Shown piece after piece: positions 36,646-44,923 of a stretch of DNA of 64,000 bases. Below the pieces are notes generated by a model, which searched no databases, was not told the DNA's origin, and worked only from the letters and a program-made list of their open reading frames with translations. This DNA is from Flavobacterium haoranii (lineage in GTDB: Bacteria; Bacteroidota; Bacteroidia; Flavobacteriales; Flavobacteriaceae). The stretch covers positions 2,046,001 through 2,110,000 of the forward strand of contig NZ_CP045292.1 in assembly GCF_009363055.1 (NCBI RefSeq). The letters run 5' to 3'. How positions within the stretch are numbered: position 1 is the first letter of the stretch; each line of letters starts with the position of its first letter. The position numbers were made by a program, and so were the translations under genes.

Positions 36646-36653
36646 TACATTTG
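36646..36653 (+). promoter_or_regulatory. -7 box upstream of feoA
   Basis: TACATTTG matches TAnnTTTG, 24 bases before the feoA ATG. No clear iron-regulator palindrome was found near it. Confidence 0.45.
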
Positions 36654-36677
36654 TATTTTAATTCAATCTAAATAAGG

Positions 36678-36917
36678 ATGTCAATTCTGTTATCAGATTT
36701 AAAAATTGGTGATAAAGCTATAATAGTCGATGTAAACATTGAAGAAATTCCATTAAAATTATTAGAAATGGGATGTTTACCTGGCAACACTATAGAACTT
36801 ATTCAAATTGCGCCTTTTGGAGATCCTTATTATTTTAACATAAATGATTCACATGTTGCTATTCGTAAAGAAACAGCAAATGAAATTAATGTTGTTATCG
36901 AAAATCAGTTGGTATAA
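36678..36917 (+). CDS. feoA: Ferrous iron transport protein A
   Basis: A 79-residue SH3-like cytoplasmic protein: L-S-D-L-K-I-G-D-K-A-I-I, then L-E-M-G-C-L-P-G-N-T-I-E-L-I and A-P-F-G-D-P-Y. It is the small partner of FeoB in Fe(II) uptake and starts the feoAB unit, 3 bases upstream of feoB. Confidence 0.96.
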   Translation: MSILLSDLKIGDKAIIVDVNIEEIPLKLLEMGCLPGNTIELIQIAPFGDPYYFNINDSHVAIRKETANEINVVIENQLV

Positions 36918-36920
36918 TAC

Positions 36921-39014
36921 ATGTCAAATTCAATTATAAAAGTTGCTTTAATTGGAAATCCTAATGTAGGGAAAACCTCCGTTTTTAATCAACTCACAGG
37001 TTTAAATCAACAAGTAGGAAATTATCCTGGAATTACTGTTGAAAAAAAACAAGGAATTGCAAAAATTTCAAATGACGTTAAGGCAAAAATTATCGATTTA
37101 CCAGGAACTTATAGCTTAAATGCTAGTTCCATTGATGAAAATGTTGTTATTGAATTATTACTAAACAAAAACGATGCAGATTTTCCAGATGTAGCTGTTG
37201 TGGTTACTGAAGTAGAAAATTTAAAGCGAAACTTACTTCTTTTTACTCAAATTAAAGATTTAGAAATTCCCACCATATTAGTTATCAATATGGCGGATAG
37301 AATGTCTTTAAAAGGAATTGAGCTAGATCTTGAAGTTTTAGAAAGAGAATTAAAAACCAAAATTGCTTTAGTGAGTTCTAGAAAAAAAACTGGAATCGAC
37401 ACACTAAAAGAGCTTATTCTTAATTATAAAGAAATTCCAACCGAACCTTGTTTAAATGCTTCAAGCATTGATCCTGAATATTTTGATAAATTAAGACGAG
37501 CATTTCCAAATCAATTACTTTATAAACTTTGGTTAGTAATTACACAAGATGTTAACTTTTTAAATTTGGAACGAAATGAAATTAAAAGTTCATTTACAAA
37601 ATCGCATTCCGATTTAAAAAGGTTACAACAAAAAGAAACAATAAAGCGTTACCAATTTATTAACGACACTCTTAAAATTGGTCATAAAATAGATCAATCT
37701 AAAGCGACCGATATACGCGCAAAAATTGATCGTGTTTTAACACATAAAATATTTGGTTATGTAATTTTCTTCGGAATATTACTATTGATTTTTCAGTTTT
37801 TATTCGATTGGAGTAGTATTCCGATGGATTTTATAGACGAAACATTTGCCAACTTAAGTTCGTTTGCCAAAACAAATTTACCAGAAGGAAAATTTACCGA
37901 TTTAGTATCAGATGGTATCATTCCCGGAATTGGTGGAATTGTAATTTTTATACCTCAAATTGCATTTCTTTTCTTATTTATTTCGATACTAGAAGAAAGT
38001 GGTTACATGAGTCGTGTTGTCTTCTTGATGGATAAAATAATGCGTCGATTTGGATTGTCAGGTAAAAGCGTTGTGCCTTTAATTTCAGGGACTGCTTGTG
38101 CAATTCCGGCAATAATGGGAACGCGAAACATTGAAAACTGGAAAGAACGTTTAATTACAATATTAGTAACTCCTTTTACAACATGTTCGGCTCGTTTACC
38201 AGTTTATGCAATTTTAATTTCGCTAATTATTCCCGAAAAAAGATATTTTGGATTTTTAAGTTTACAAGGTTTAACCTTAATGACATTATATCTACTTGGT
38301 TTTGGAATGGCAATACTTTCTGCATACATTTTAAACAAAGTTTTAAAGCTAAACTGCAAATCATATTTTGTAGTAGAAATGCCGTCATACAAAATTCCAA
38401 TGTTTAAAAATGTTTCTATTAATGTAATTGAAAAAACAAAAGCTTTTGTAGCTGGGGCTGGTAAAATTATTTTGGCACTATCTGTAGTATTATGGTTCTT
38501 GGGCTCACATGGACCATCAAGTTTTAACGATGCCGAGAAAATTATAGTAGAAAGTAATCCAAATGCAAATGCAGAACAACTTGAAGATATAATCAATTCT
38601 TATAAATTAGAAAACTCCTACATTGGTATTATGGGTAAAACCATTGAGCCTTTAATTAAACCATTAGGTTACGATTGGAAAATAGGTGTTGCTGTTGTAA
38701 GTTCATTTGCTGCTCGTGAAGTTTTCGTAGGAACATTGGCAACCATTTATAGTGTTGGAAGTCATAGCGAAGAAGAAGTTACTATAAAAAATAGAATGGC
38801 TGCTGAAGTTCATCCTACAACAGGAACAAAAGTTTTCAATTTTGCAACTGGAGTTTCATTACTTTTATTTTATGCTTTTGCTATGCAGTGTATTTCAACT
38901 TTAGCTATTGTAAAAAAAGAGACTAACTCTTGGAAATGGCCAATAATTCAACTTGTAGTTATGAGCGGATTTGCCTACGTTGTTGCTTTAACTGCTTTTC
39001 AAATTTTAAAATAA
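36921..39014 (+). CDS. feoB: Ferrous iron transport protein B
   Basis: FeoB (697 residues) is the inner-membrane Fe(II) transporter with an N-terminal G domain. G1 is G-N-P-N-V-G-K-T-S (12-20), G2/switch I includes N-Y-P-G-I-T-V-E, G3 is D-L-P-G-T-Y-S and G4 is N-M-A-D. The Gate motifs of the membrane part are visible: S-G-T-A-C-A-I-P-A-I-M-G-T-R and A-A-R-E-V-F-V-G-T. At least eight membrane helices. Complete length for Bacteroidota FeoB. Followed by a barrel-like protein and the FeoB-associated peptide. Confidence 0.98.
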   Translation: MSNSIIKVALIGNPNVGKTSVFNQLTGLNQQVGNYPGITVEKKQGIAKISNDVKAKIIDLPGTYSLNASSIDENVVIELLLNKNDADFPDVAVVVTEVENLKRNLLLFTQIKDLEIPTILVINMADRMSLKGIELDLEVLERELKTKIALVSSRKKTGIDTLKELILNYKEIPTEPCLNASSIDPEYFDKLRRAFPNQLLYKLWLVITQDVNFLNLERNEIKSSFTKSHSDLKRLQQKETIKRYQFINDTLKIGHKIDQSKATDIRAKIDRVLTHKIFGYVIFFGILLLIFQFLFDWSSIPMDFIDETFANLSSFAKTNLPEGKFTDLVSDGIIPGIGGIVIFIPQIAFLFLFISILEESGYMSRVVFLMDKIMRRFGLSGKSVVPLISGTACAIPAIMGTRNIENWKERLITILVTPFTTCSARLPVYAILISLIIPEKRYFGFLSLQGLTLMTLYLLGFGMAILSAYILNKVLKLNCKSYFVVEMPSYKIPMFKNVSINVIEKTKAFVAGAGKIILALSVVLWFLGSHGPSSFNDAEKIIVESNPNANAEQLEDIINSYKLENSYIGIMGKTIEPLIKPLGYDWKIGVAVVSSFAAREVFVGTLATIYSVGSHSEEEVTIKNRMAAEVHPTTGTKVFNFATGVSLLLFYAFAMQCISTLAIVKKETNSWKWPIIQLVVMSGFAYVVALTAFQILK

Positions 39015-39051
39015 AGAGGCGTAATTTTTGATGTTTTTTAGTAAAAAACTA

Positions 39052-39870
39052 ATGAAAAAATCATTTCTCATATTAGTTATAATTCTGTCTTTTAACAACT
39101 TATTTTCTCAACGAGTTGATAAATCTAAAAGTGAATTAAATTCAGGAAAATCCTCTGGAACAAGAAGTAGTTCCAATGGCTCAAGTTCAGCTAGAAGTTC
39201 ATCAAATGATTATGGAATAGCAAGCTTATTTGCAGAAACGTTTTTATATGTTACTTTTTATTCTACTATTGGCGATTATAGAAGTGAGGAACATCTTTAC
39301 AATTCATTATCTAAATATCCTTATTTTGATGGAGAATCGGGAAATTTTCAAACCTATAACGACAGCATCGGAAATGGTAATTTAATGCGATTTGATATAG
39401 AAGATCATTTACTTTATAACAATCGCAATTTATTTGGAAATCATTTAAAAGCAAAATTTAGACCATTTCAATTTTTTTACATACAAGCAGATTACCGCGA
39501 GTTAATAGAAAAAAATTTATTTACAAACCAATTTTCAAATCTTTCGGTATTTCAATTTAATTTGGCTTATGATAGAATTCGTTTTAAAAAATTTAATTTC
39601 GGATGGACACTTGGCGCAACATATATAGGAAATAAAGTTCAAAAAATTGGTTTTTCATACGGATTAAATGCAGATGTTTTTATTGTAAAAAACATTAGTT
39701 TTAACAGCGCTATGCTTTGGAGTAATATAAACGGACTTCCAGTAAATTCATTTGAATTAAGAGGAAAATACCATAAAAAGAAATACTTCTTTTCTATAGG
39801 ATATGAGCATTTAAAAATTGCATCACCAAATTATAATTTTGTAACTTTAGGAACTGGAATTTATTTTTAA
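39052..39870 (+). CDS. Putative outer-membrane beta-barrel protein
   Basis: About 272 residues from ATG 39052, chosen because it gives a compact signal peptide (K-K-S-F-L-I-L-V-I-I-L-S-F-N-N-L-F-S-Q); ATG 39031 or TTG 39028 would add 7-8 residues. A Ser-rich linker (about residues 25-55) is followed by alternating amphipathic strands with many aromatics, and the chain ends in T-G-I-Y-F, the terminal Phe typical of outer-membrane barrels. No family recognised. Between feoB and the FeoB-associated peptide, so a role in metal passage or the envelope is possible but unproved. Confidence 0.65.
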   Translation: MKKSFLILVIILSFNNLFSQRVDKSKSELNSGKSSGTRSSSNGSSSARSSSNDYGIASLFAETFLYVTFYSTIGDYRSEEHLYNSLSKYPYFDGESGNFQTYNDSIGNGNLMRFDIEDHLLYNNRNLFGNHLKAKFRPFQFFYIQADYRELIEKNLFTNQFSNLSVFQFNLAYDRIRFKKFNFGWTLGATYIGNKVQKIGFSYGLNADVFIVKNISFNSAMLWSNINGLPVNSFELRGKYHKKKYFFSIGYEHLKIASPNYNFVTLGTGIYF

Positions 39871-39873
39871 AAC

Positions 39874-40005
39874 ATGGATATTCAAGAAATTTTAGCTTAC
39901 CTTTCTTTAGCCATTGCTGTAGGGTTTTTGGTTAAGAAATTCTTTTGGAAAAAAACTGCAAAAAAGAACTCAAAATCTTGTGGAGACGATTGTAGTTGTC
40001 ATTAG
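39874..40005 (+). CDS. FeoB-associated Cys-rich membrane peptide
   Basis: A 43-residue ORF starting at ATG 39874, 3 bases after the barrel-like gene. It has one membrane helix (I-L-A-Y-L-S-L-A-I-A-V-G-F-L-V), a Lys-rich stretch, and the tail S-C-G-D-D-C-S-C-H with three Cys and a His that could bind metal. This is the layout of the FeoB-associated Cys-rich family, consistent with feoAB two genes upstream. Its stop overlaps the end of the convergent ZIP gene by four bases. Confidence 0.85.
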   Translation: MDIQEILAYLSLAIAVGFLVKKFFWKKTAKKNSKSCGDDCSCH

Positions 40006-40820
40006 CCCAAAGCAACATCTAAACTCATCATTACTATAAAACCTGCAATCAAACCTAAAGTAGCAATATCAGTATTTTTATCTTGTTGTGTTTCTGGTAT
40101 TACTTCTTCTACAACAACAAATATCATAGCTCCAGCTGCAAATGCTAATGCGTAAGGTAAAATTGGAGTAAAAAAAGTTACTGCAACTGCGCCCAAAACT
40201 CCAGCCATAGGTTCAACTAAAGCCGATGCTTGTCCGTACATAAAACTTTTTCTTCTGCTCATTCCCATTCTTCTTAAAGGCATTGAAACGGCAATTCCTT
40301 CTGGAAAGTTTTGTATACCAATACCAATAGCTAAAGTAACCGCACCAGCTATTGAAGCTTCTGGAATTCCTGCTGCCACTCCACCAAATAATACTCCAAC
40401 CGCTAAACCTTCAGGAATATTATGTAGCGTAATTGCCAAAACTAATAAGGTAGTACGTTGCCAAGGTGATTTTATTCCTTCCGATTCTTTAAAATTAATA
40501 TGTAAATGCGGTAATGTTTTATCTAATGCAAATAAAAACAAAGCTCCCATTAAAAACCCAATTGAAGCGGGCATTACTTTTACAAAACCTTCTCCATCGC
40601 TCATTTCTATAGCTGGCGATAAAAGACTCCAATAGCTCGCTGCTATCATCACACCGCCTGTAAAACCAAGCATTCCGTCTAAAACCGCTCGATTCATATT
40701 CTTGAAGAAAAAAACGAAAGACGCTCCAAGTGCTGTTAAAAACCACGTAAATAAAGTAGCATAAAGTGCTGCTAAAATGGGATCTATTGATTCAAAGTAG
40801 GTTATTATTGTATTGAACAT
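40002..40820 (-). CDS. zupT: ZIP family metal transporter
   Basis: A 272-residue inner-membrane ZIP transporter (ZupT/GufA type) for divalent metals such as Zn, Mn or Fe. About eight hydrophobic segments; the metal-site helices IV and V contain T-L-H-N-I-P-E-G-L-A-V-G and I-G-I-Q-N-F-P-E-G-I-A-V-S. The order with the DtxR/MntR-family gene 2 bases upstream on the same strand suggests that the regulator controls it. Metal specificity cannot be read from sequence. Confidence 0.93.
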   Translation of the reverse strand: MFNTIITYFESIDPILAALYATLFTWFLTALGASFVFFFKNMNRAVLDGMLGFTGGVMIAASYWSLLSPAIEMSDGEGFVKVMPASIGFLMGALFLFALDKTLPHLHINFKESEGIKSPWQRTTLLVLAITLHNIPEGLAVGVLFGGVAAGIPEASIAGAVTLAIGIGIQNFPEGIAVSMPLRRMGMSRRKSFMYGQASALVEPMAGVLGAVAVTFFTPILPYALAFAAGAMIFVVVEEVIPETQQDKNTDIATLGLIAGFIVMMSLDVALG

Positions 40821-40822
40821 AA

Positions 40823-41470
40823 TTATTGTATGTATAAATTATTGGCAATTTTATTTGATAACGTTATTATTTTATCTGAAATTACTATTTGTAACGATTC
40901 ATCAAAAGGTTCTTTGTTTTTAATAATAATTTCAGTCCCTAATGAAATTTTATGCTTGTCTAAATATTGTAAAAACTCTGTCGATGAATCTTTAACACCC
41001 ACACAAGTAACTTTTTTATTTAATGGTGCTTCACTCAAAAGTAATTTAGTCATTTTAACTATTTCTCCTTTTGCGTTTGGAATTGGATCGCCATGTGGAT
41101 CAACTGTTGGGTTTCCTAGAAAATCATCTAAACTATTAATTAATTTTTCAGAATGAATGTGTTCTAATTCTTCCGCAATTTCATGTACTTCATCCCAAGA
41201 AAACTTTAATTTTTCAACTAAAAAAACTTCCCACAAACGATGTTTTCTTACTAACATTTTAGCAGCTAAAAGCCCTTGCTCTGTTAGTTTTACTCCTTGA
41301 TACTTTTGATAATTAACCAATTGCTTTTCTGATAATTTTTTCATCATATCGGTTACAGATGAAGCTTTTGTATCTAACATACTGGCAATAGCATTCGTAT
41401 TAACTCCTTTTGGACTTACTACCGATAAATGATATATAACTTTTAAATAATTTTCTTCAGAAGTGGTCAT
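40823..41470 (-). CDS. DtxR/MntR family metal-dependent regulator
   Basis: 215 residues from ATG 41470, preferred over an upstream ATG (41515) because homology starts M-T-T-S-E-E-N-Y-L-K-V-I-Y-H-L and the upstream 15 residues overlap the -7 box. Residues 1-75 are a winged HTH (T-K-A-S-S-V-T-D-M-M-K-K-L recognition region), 75-140 the metal/dimer domain (H-E-I-A-E-E-L-E-H-I-H-S and D-P-H-G-D-P-I-P), and the C-terminus is a FeoA/SH3-like domain. Such proteins repress metal uptake when loaded with Mn or Fe. Genes next to it (ZIP, TonB receptor, Feo) fit that role. Confidence 0.93.
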   Translation of the reverse strand: MTTSEENYLKVIYHLSVVSPKGVNTNAIASMLDTKASSVTDMMKKLSEKQLVNYQKYQGVKLTEQGLLAAKMLVRKHRLWEVFLVEKLKFSWDEVHEIAEELEHIHSEKLINSLDDFLGNPTVDPHGDPIPNAKGEIVKMTKLLLSEAPLNKKVTCVGVKDSSTEFLQYLDKHKISLGTEIIIKNKEPFDESLQIVISDKIITLSNKIANNLYIQ

Positions 41471-41489
41471 TAACTTAGTTTTAGTGCTA

Positions 41490-41497
41490 CAAAAATA
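41490..41497 (-). promoter_or_regulatory. -7 box upstream of the DtxR-family gene
   Basis: Minus-strand TATTTTTG matches TAnnTTTG, 19 bases before the regulator start. Confidence 0.4.
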
Positions 41498-41522
41498 ATA
41501 AATTTTAAGATACAAAATATTA

Positions 41523-41542
41523 TTTTTAGATTTGTCTAAAAA
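41523..41542. promoter_or_regulatory. Palindromic operator overlapping the TonB-receptor -7 box
   Basis: TTTTTAGATTTGTCTAAAAA has perfect 8-base arms TTTTTAGA/TCTAAAAA around TTTG. The -7 box TAGATTTG (41527-41534) of the TonB receptor is embedded in it, 17 bases before the ATG. The position and the TTTAGA..TCTAAA-like arms fit a DtxR/MntR-type operator for the divergent regulator gene. Confidence 0.7.
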
Positions 41543-41550
41543 TTAATTTA

Positions 41551-43812
41551 ATGTTTATTAAAAAAATAATTTCAGTTGCACTTTTTTTTATAAGTAATTC
41601 AATTTGTGGGCAATACAGTTTGGAAGGTATTGTTATGAACAAACAAGAACCTATAGCTTTCGTTAATATATATTGCAAAGAACTAGACAAAGGAACTTCA
41701 ACAAATGAAAAAGGCTATTTTAAAATTGATTTTACTTCCTCTGGAGAATACCATATCACTATATCGTATGTTGGGTTTCAAACTCTACAACAAAAAATTA
41801 TAGTTTCAGAAAATCACGCAAATCAATTTAAAGAATTTCAATTAGAACCAGAAGCTTCTGTACTTGATGAAATTGTAGTTTCTGGAACTTTAAAAGCTGT
41901 ATCACGATTAGAAACCCCAGTCCCTGTTGAAATTTATTCCGTTACTTTTTTAAAGAAAAATCCAACGCCTAATATTTTCGAAGCTATGCAAAATGTAAAT
42001 GGCGTTCGTCCCCAAGTTAATTGTTCTATATGCAATACTGGCGATATTCACATAAACGGTTTAGAAGGACCTTACACTATGGTGACAATTGATGGTATGC
42101 CCATCGTAAGCGGACTATCAACTGTTTATGGTTTGTCGGGAATACCGAATTCATTAATTGAGCGTATTGAAATTGTGAAAGGACCGGCCTCAAGTTTGTA
42201 TGGAAGTGAAGCAGTTGGCGGATTAATTAACATAATAACAAAAGATGCCTCAATTGCTCCAAAAGTTTCATTTGACATATTTTCTACATCTTGGTTAGAA
42301 CATTCTATAGATTTGGGATTCAAAAAAAATTTTGAAAAATCTTCTTCATTATTAGGAATCAGTTTTTTCAACTATCAAAATCCAATAGACCACAACCACG
42401 ATAACTTTACTGATGTAACACTTCAAAATCGTATTTCAATATTTAACAAATGGCATTTTGATAGAAATAACAACAAAAATTTTCAATTGGCGGCTCGCTA
42501 TTTTTATGAGGATAGATGGGGTGGCGAAATGCAATGGAATAAAAATTATAGAGTAGGAAATGAAGTTTATGGTGAAAGCATTTATACAAATAGAGCCGAA
42601 TTATTAGGTCAATATGAATTACCAATGACTGAGAAAATGTTACTTTCATTTTCACTAACGGGTCACGATCAAAACTCAGCCTATGGAACCACAATATACA
42701 ATGCGCAACAATATATTGGTTTTGGACAATTAACTTGGGACAAAGAAATAAAAAAACATGAATTATTATTAGGAACGACTTTTCGTTACCAATTTTATAA
42801 TGATAATTCTATGGCCACCAAAAATGCAGATAAAACTACAATTACAAGTTTATTTATTCAAGACGAATGGAAATTTTACAACAAACAATCTCTTTTAGCT
42901 GGAAGCAGATTGGATTATAATTCTAATCACGGAATTATTTACACACCAAGACTAGCCTATAAATGGAAACCTAAAACCAATTCAATTTTTAGAATTAATG
43001 CAGGAACAGGATTTCGTATCGTAAATTTATTTACTGAAGAACATGCTGCTTTAACTGGAGCAAGAGAAGTGGTAATTCTTGAAGATATAAAACCCGAACA
43101 ATCTTATAATGTAAACCTAAATTATTTATACAAAGGCAAATTTGCTCAAAATAATCATTTTACAATTGAAACCTCATTATGGTATACTTATTTTACAAAT
43201 CAAATTGCACCAGATTATGATACAAATCCTAATCAAATTATATATTCAAACCTAAATGGTTATTCGGAATCTATTGGCGGTTCAATAAACTTAGATATTA
43301 TAACATCTTATGAAATAAAAGCGAATATTGGAACAACACTTATAAAACCAACGCTTCATAGAGATGGAATTTCCACGGCTCCTATTTTAACAGAAAAATG
43401 GAGTGGAACCTGGGGAATTAGTTATATAACTAAAAAAGGAATTTGGTCATTCGATTACACGGGAAACATCTATGGTCCAATGCGTTTACCACTAGCAAGT
43501 GCGTTGGATCCAAGAAAAGAATATTCACCCGTATGGAGTATTCAAAACATTCAAACTACTTATAAAGGATTTCAGCATTTTGAAATTTATGGAGGAATTA
43601 AAAATTTATTGAATTGGACACCTGCAAAAAACAATCCTTTTCTGATTGCAAGAGCAAACGATCCGTTCGACCAAAACGTTCAATATGACACAAATGGAAA
43701 TGTAATTCCTTCAACAAATAACCCTTATGCTTTATCATTTGATCCAACTTATATTTACGCTCCTAATCAAGGAATTAGAGCTTTTATAGGTATTCGACAC
43801 TCGTTAAACTAA
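41551..43812 (+). CDS. TonB-dependent outer-membrane receptor
   Basis: A 753-residue receptor. Signal peptide (about 1-20), then a carboxypeptidase-regulatory-like domain (Y-S-L-E-G-I-V...Y-V-G-F-Q-T-L, about 22-105), a plug (D-E-I-V-V-S-G-T, then M-V-T-I-D-G-M-P-I-V-S-G and V-K-G-P-A-S-S-L-Y-G-S-E-A-V-G-G-L-I-N-I-I-T-K) and a 22-strand-type barrel. C-N/S-I-C-N-T-G-D in the plug (two Cys) is notable. It is divergent from the DtxR-family gene with a palindrome at its promoter, so metal or siderophore uptake under that regulator is likely. Substrate unknown. Confidence 0.94.
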   Translation: MFIKKIISVALFFISNSICGQYSLEGIVMNKQEPIAFVNIYCKELDKGTSTNEKGYFKIDFTSSGEYHITISYVGFQTLQQKIIVSENHANQFKEFQLEPEASVLDEIVVSGTLKAVSRLETPVPVEIYSVTFLKKNPTPNIFEAMQNVNGVRPQVNCSICNTGDIHINGLEGPYTMVTIDGMPIVSGLSTVYGLSGIPNSLIERIEIVKGPASSLYGSEAVGGLINIITKDASIAPKVSFDIFSTSWLEHSIDLGFKKNFEKSSSLLGISFFNYQNPIDHNHDNFTDVTLQNRISIFNKWHFDRNNNKNFQLAARYFYEDRWGGEMQWNKNYRVGNEVYGESIYTNRAELLGQYELPMTEKMLLSFSLTGHDQNSAYGTTIYNAQQYIGFGQLTWDKEIKKHELLLGTTFRYQFYNDNSMATKNADKTTITSLFIQDEWKFYNKQSLLAGSRLDYNSNHGIIYTPRLAYKWKPKTNSIFRINAGTGFRIVNLFTEEHAALTGAREVVILEDIKPEQSYNVNLNYLYKGKFAQNNHFTIETSLWYTYFTNQIAPDYDTNPNQIIYSNLNGYSESIGGSINLDIITSYEIKANIGTTLIKPTLHRDGISTAPILTEKWSGTWGISYITKKGIWSFDYTGNIYGPMRLPLASALDPRKEYSPVWSIQNIQTTYKGFQHFEIYGGIKNLLNWTPAKNNPFLIARANDPFDQNVQYDTNGNVIPSTNNPYALSFDPTYIYAPNQGIRAFIGIRHSLN

Positions 43813-43885
43813 ACCTAATAGAGAAAATAAAATAAGCGATAGTTAAACTTTATACAACTACAAATTAATTAATCTAAAAACTTTG

Positions 43886-43893
43886 TAAATTTG
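43886..43893 (+). promoter_or_regulatory. -7 box upstream of the bacilliredoxin gene
   Basis: TAAATTTG matches TAnnTTTG, 28 bases before the ATG. Confidence 0.4.
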
Positions 43894-43921
43894 CCTGATT
43901 ATTAATTTAAAAAAGATTGTT

Positions 43922-44332
43922 ATGTATCCAGAAGAAATGGTAAAACCAATGCGCGAAGAACTATCTGTTGTTGGTTTTCAAGAATTATATACAGCAGAAG
44001 ATGTAGAACAAGCATTAGCAAAAGAAGGAACAACGTTAGTGGTAGTAAACTCTGTTTGTGGTTGCGCTGCTCGCAATGCCCGTCCTGGTGCAAGAATGAG
44101 TTTAGACAATGCAAAAACACCTACACAATTGGTAACAGTTTTTGCAGGAGTTGATAAAGATGCTGTTTCAAAAGCTAGAGAACACATGTTCCCTTTCCCT
44201 CCATCATCGCCAAGTATGGCATTATTTAAAAATGGTGAATTAGTACACATGCTAGAACGTCATCACATTGAAGGAAGACCTGCAGAAATGATTGCAGAGA
44301 ATCTTAAAGATGCTTACAACGAGTTCTGTTAA
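43922..44332 (+). CDS. Bacilliredoxin, BrxA/BrxB (YphP/YqiW) family
   Basis: A 136-residue thioredoxin-fold protein with the C-G-C active site (Cys46 and Cys48) in V-V-N-S-V-C-G-C-A-A, followed by A-R-P-G-A-R-M-S-L and F-P-P-S-S-P-S-M-A-L-F-K-N-G-E. In Firmicutes these proteins remove bacillithiol from proteins under oxidative stress; many Bacteroidota also make this thiol, so the same job is plausible. Single gene with its own terminator. Confidence 0.93.
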   Translation: MYPEEMVKPMREELSVVGFQELYTAEDVEQALAKEGTTLVVVNSVCGCAARNARPGARMSLDNAKTPTQLVTVFAGVDKDAVSKAREHMFPFPPSSPSMALFKNGELVHMLERHHIEGRPAEMIAENLKDAYNEFC

Positions 44333-44337
44333 TTATA

Positions 44338-44371
44338 TAAAGCCTTAAACAATGTTTAAGGCTTTTTTTTG
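44338..44371 (+). terminator. Terminator after the bacilliredoxin gene
   Basis: AGCCTTAAAC/GTTTAAGGCT stem with a three-base loop (44341-44363) followed by a run of T. Confidence 0.92.
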
Positions 44372-44413
44372 CAACCAATTTCATTTTTTTGCATCTACTA
44401 CAAAAAAACAATT

Positions 44414-44797
44414 ATGAAAAAAATCGTTCCGTTTATTTTAATTCTCATTGCATTACAAAGCTTTCAGTGTGAAAATGATAATCAAAATGATGTCATTACT
44501 GAAGAAATGTTGAACAATAAAAGAACTGAAATAACAAATTACATTGGTCAGTTTTCTTGTAGTGCTACGTCAACTTGTAACTTTATTGCATTAGGTTCAA
44601 AACCTTGTGGTGGTCCGCGAGAATATCTTGTTTACTCCAATAATGTGGACCAAAATGAATTGCAACAACTAGTTAGTGAATATTACACAATGGATTCTAC
44701 ACGAAATGTTCAAACAAATGCTATCTCAGATTGTAGTATAGTAATGCCTCCAGAAAATATAAATTGCATAGATGGTGTGTGTACAATAATTAATTAA
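44414..44797 (+). CDS. Small Cys-rich lipoprotein
   Basis: 127 residues from ATG 44414 (an upstream in-frame ATG at 44369 would put 15 residues before the signal and lies in the terminator). Signal plus lipobox L-Q-S-F-Q-C-E. The mature part has six Cys, in F-S-C-S-A-T-S-T-C-N-F, K-P-C-G-G-P-R-E-Y-L-V-Y-S, D-C-S, N-C-I and D-G-V-C-T, likely forming three disulphides. The sequence block with K-P-C-G-G-P looks conserved and purposeful but I cannot name the family or a function. Terminator follows. Confidence 0.75.
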   Translation: MKKIVPFILILIALQSFQCENDNQNDVITEEMLNNKRTEITNYIGQFSCSATSTCNFIALGSKPCGGPREYLVYSNNVDQNELQQLVSEYYTMDSTRNVQTNAISDCSIVMPPENINCIDGVCTIIN

Positions 44798-44847
44798 AAC
44801 TGCTCTTAAAAGTAATTGTAAATTTTACTATGCAAGCATATAGAAAG

Positions 44848-44870
44848 ACCACCTATAATGGTGGTTTTTT
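44848..44870 (+). terminator. Terminator after the Cys-rich lipoprotein
   Basis: ACCACC/GGTGGT stem with loop TATAAT, followed by TTTTT. Confidence 0.8.
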
Positions 44871-44882
44871 CTATTATAAATG

Positions 44883-44890
44883 TACTTTTG
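44883..44890 (+). promoter_or_regulatory. -7 box upstream of plsC
   Basis: TACTTTTG matches TAnnTTTG, 33 bases before the plsC ATG. Confidence 0.45.
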
Positions 44891-44923
44891 TCTAATAATT
44901 AGCGTTATTTAATATAATACAAA

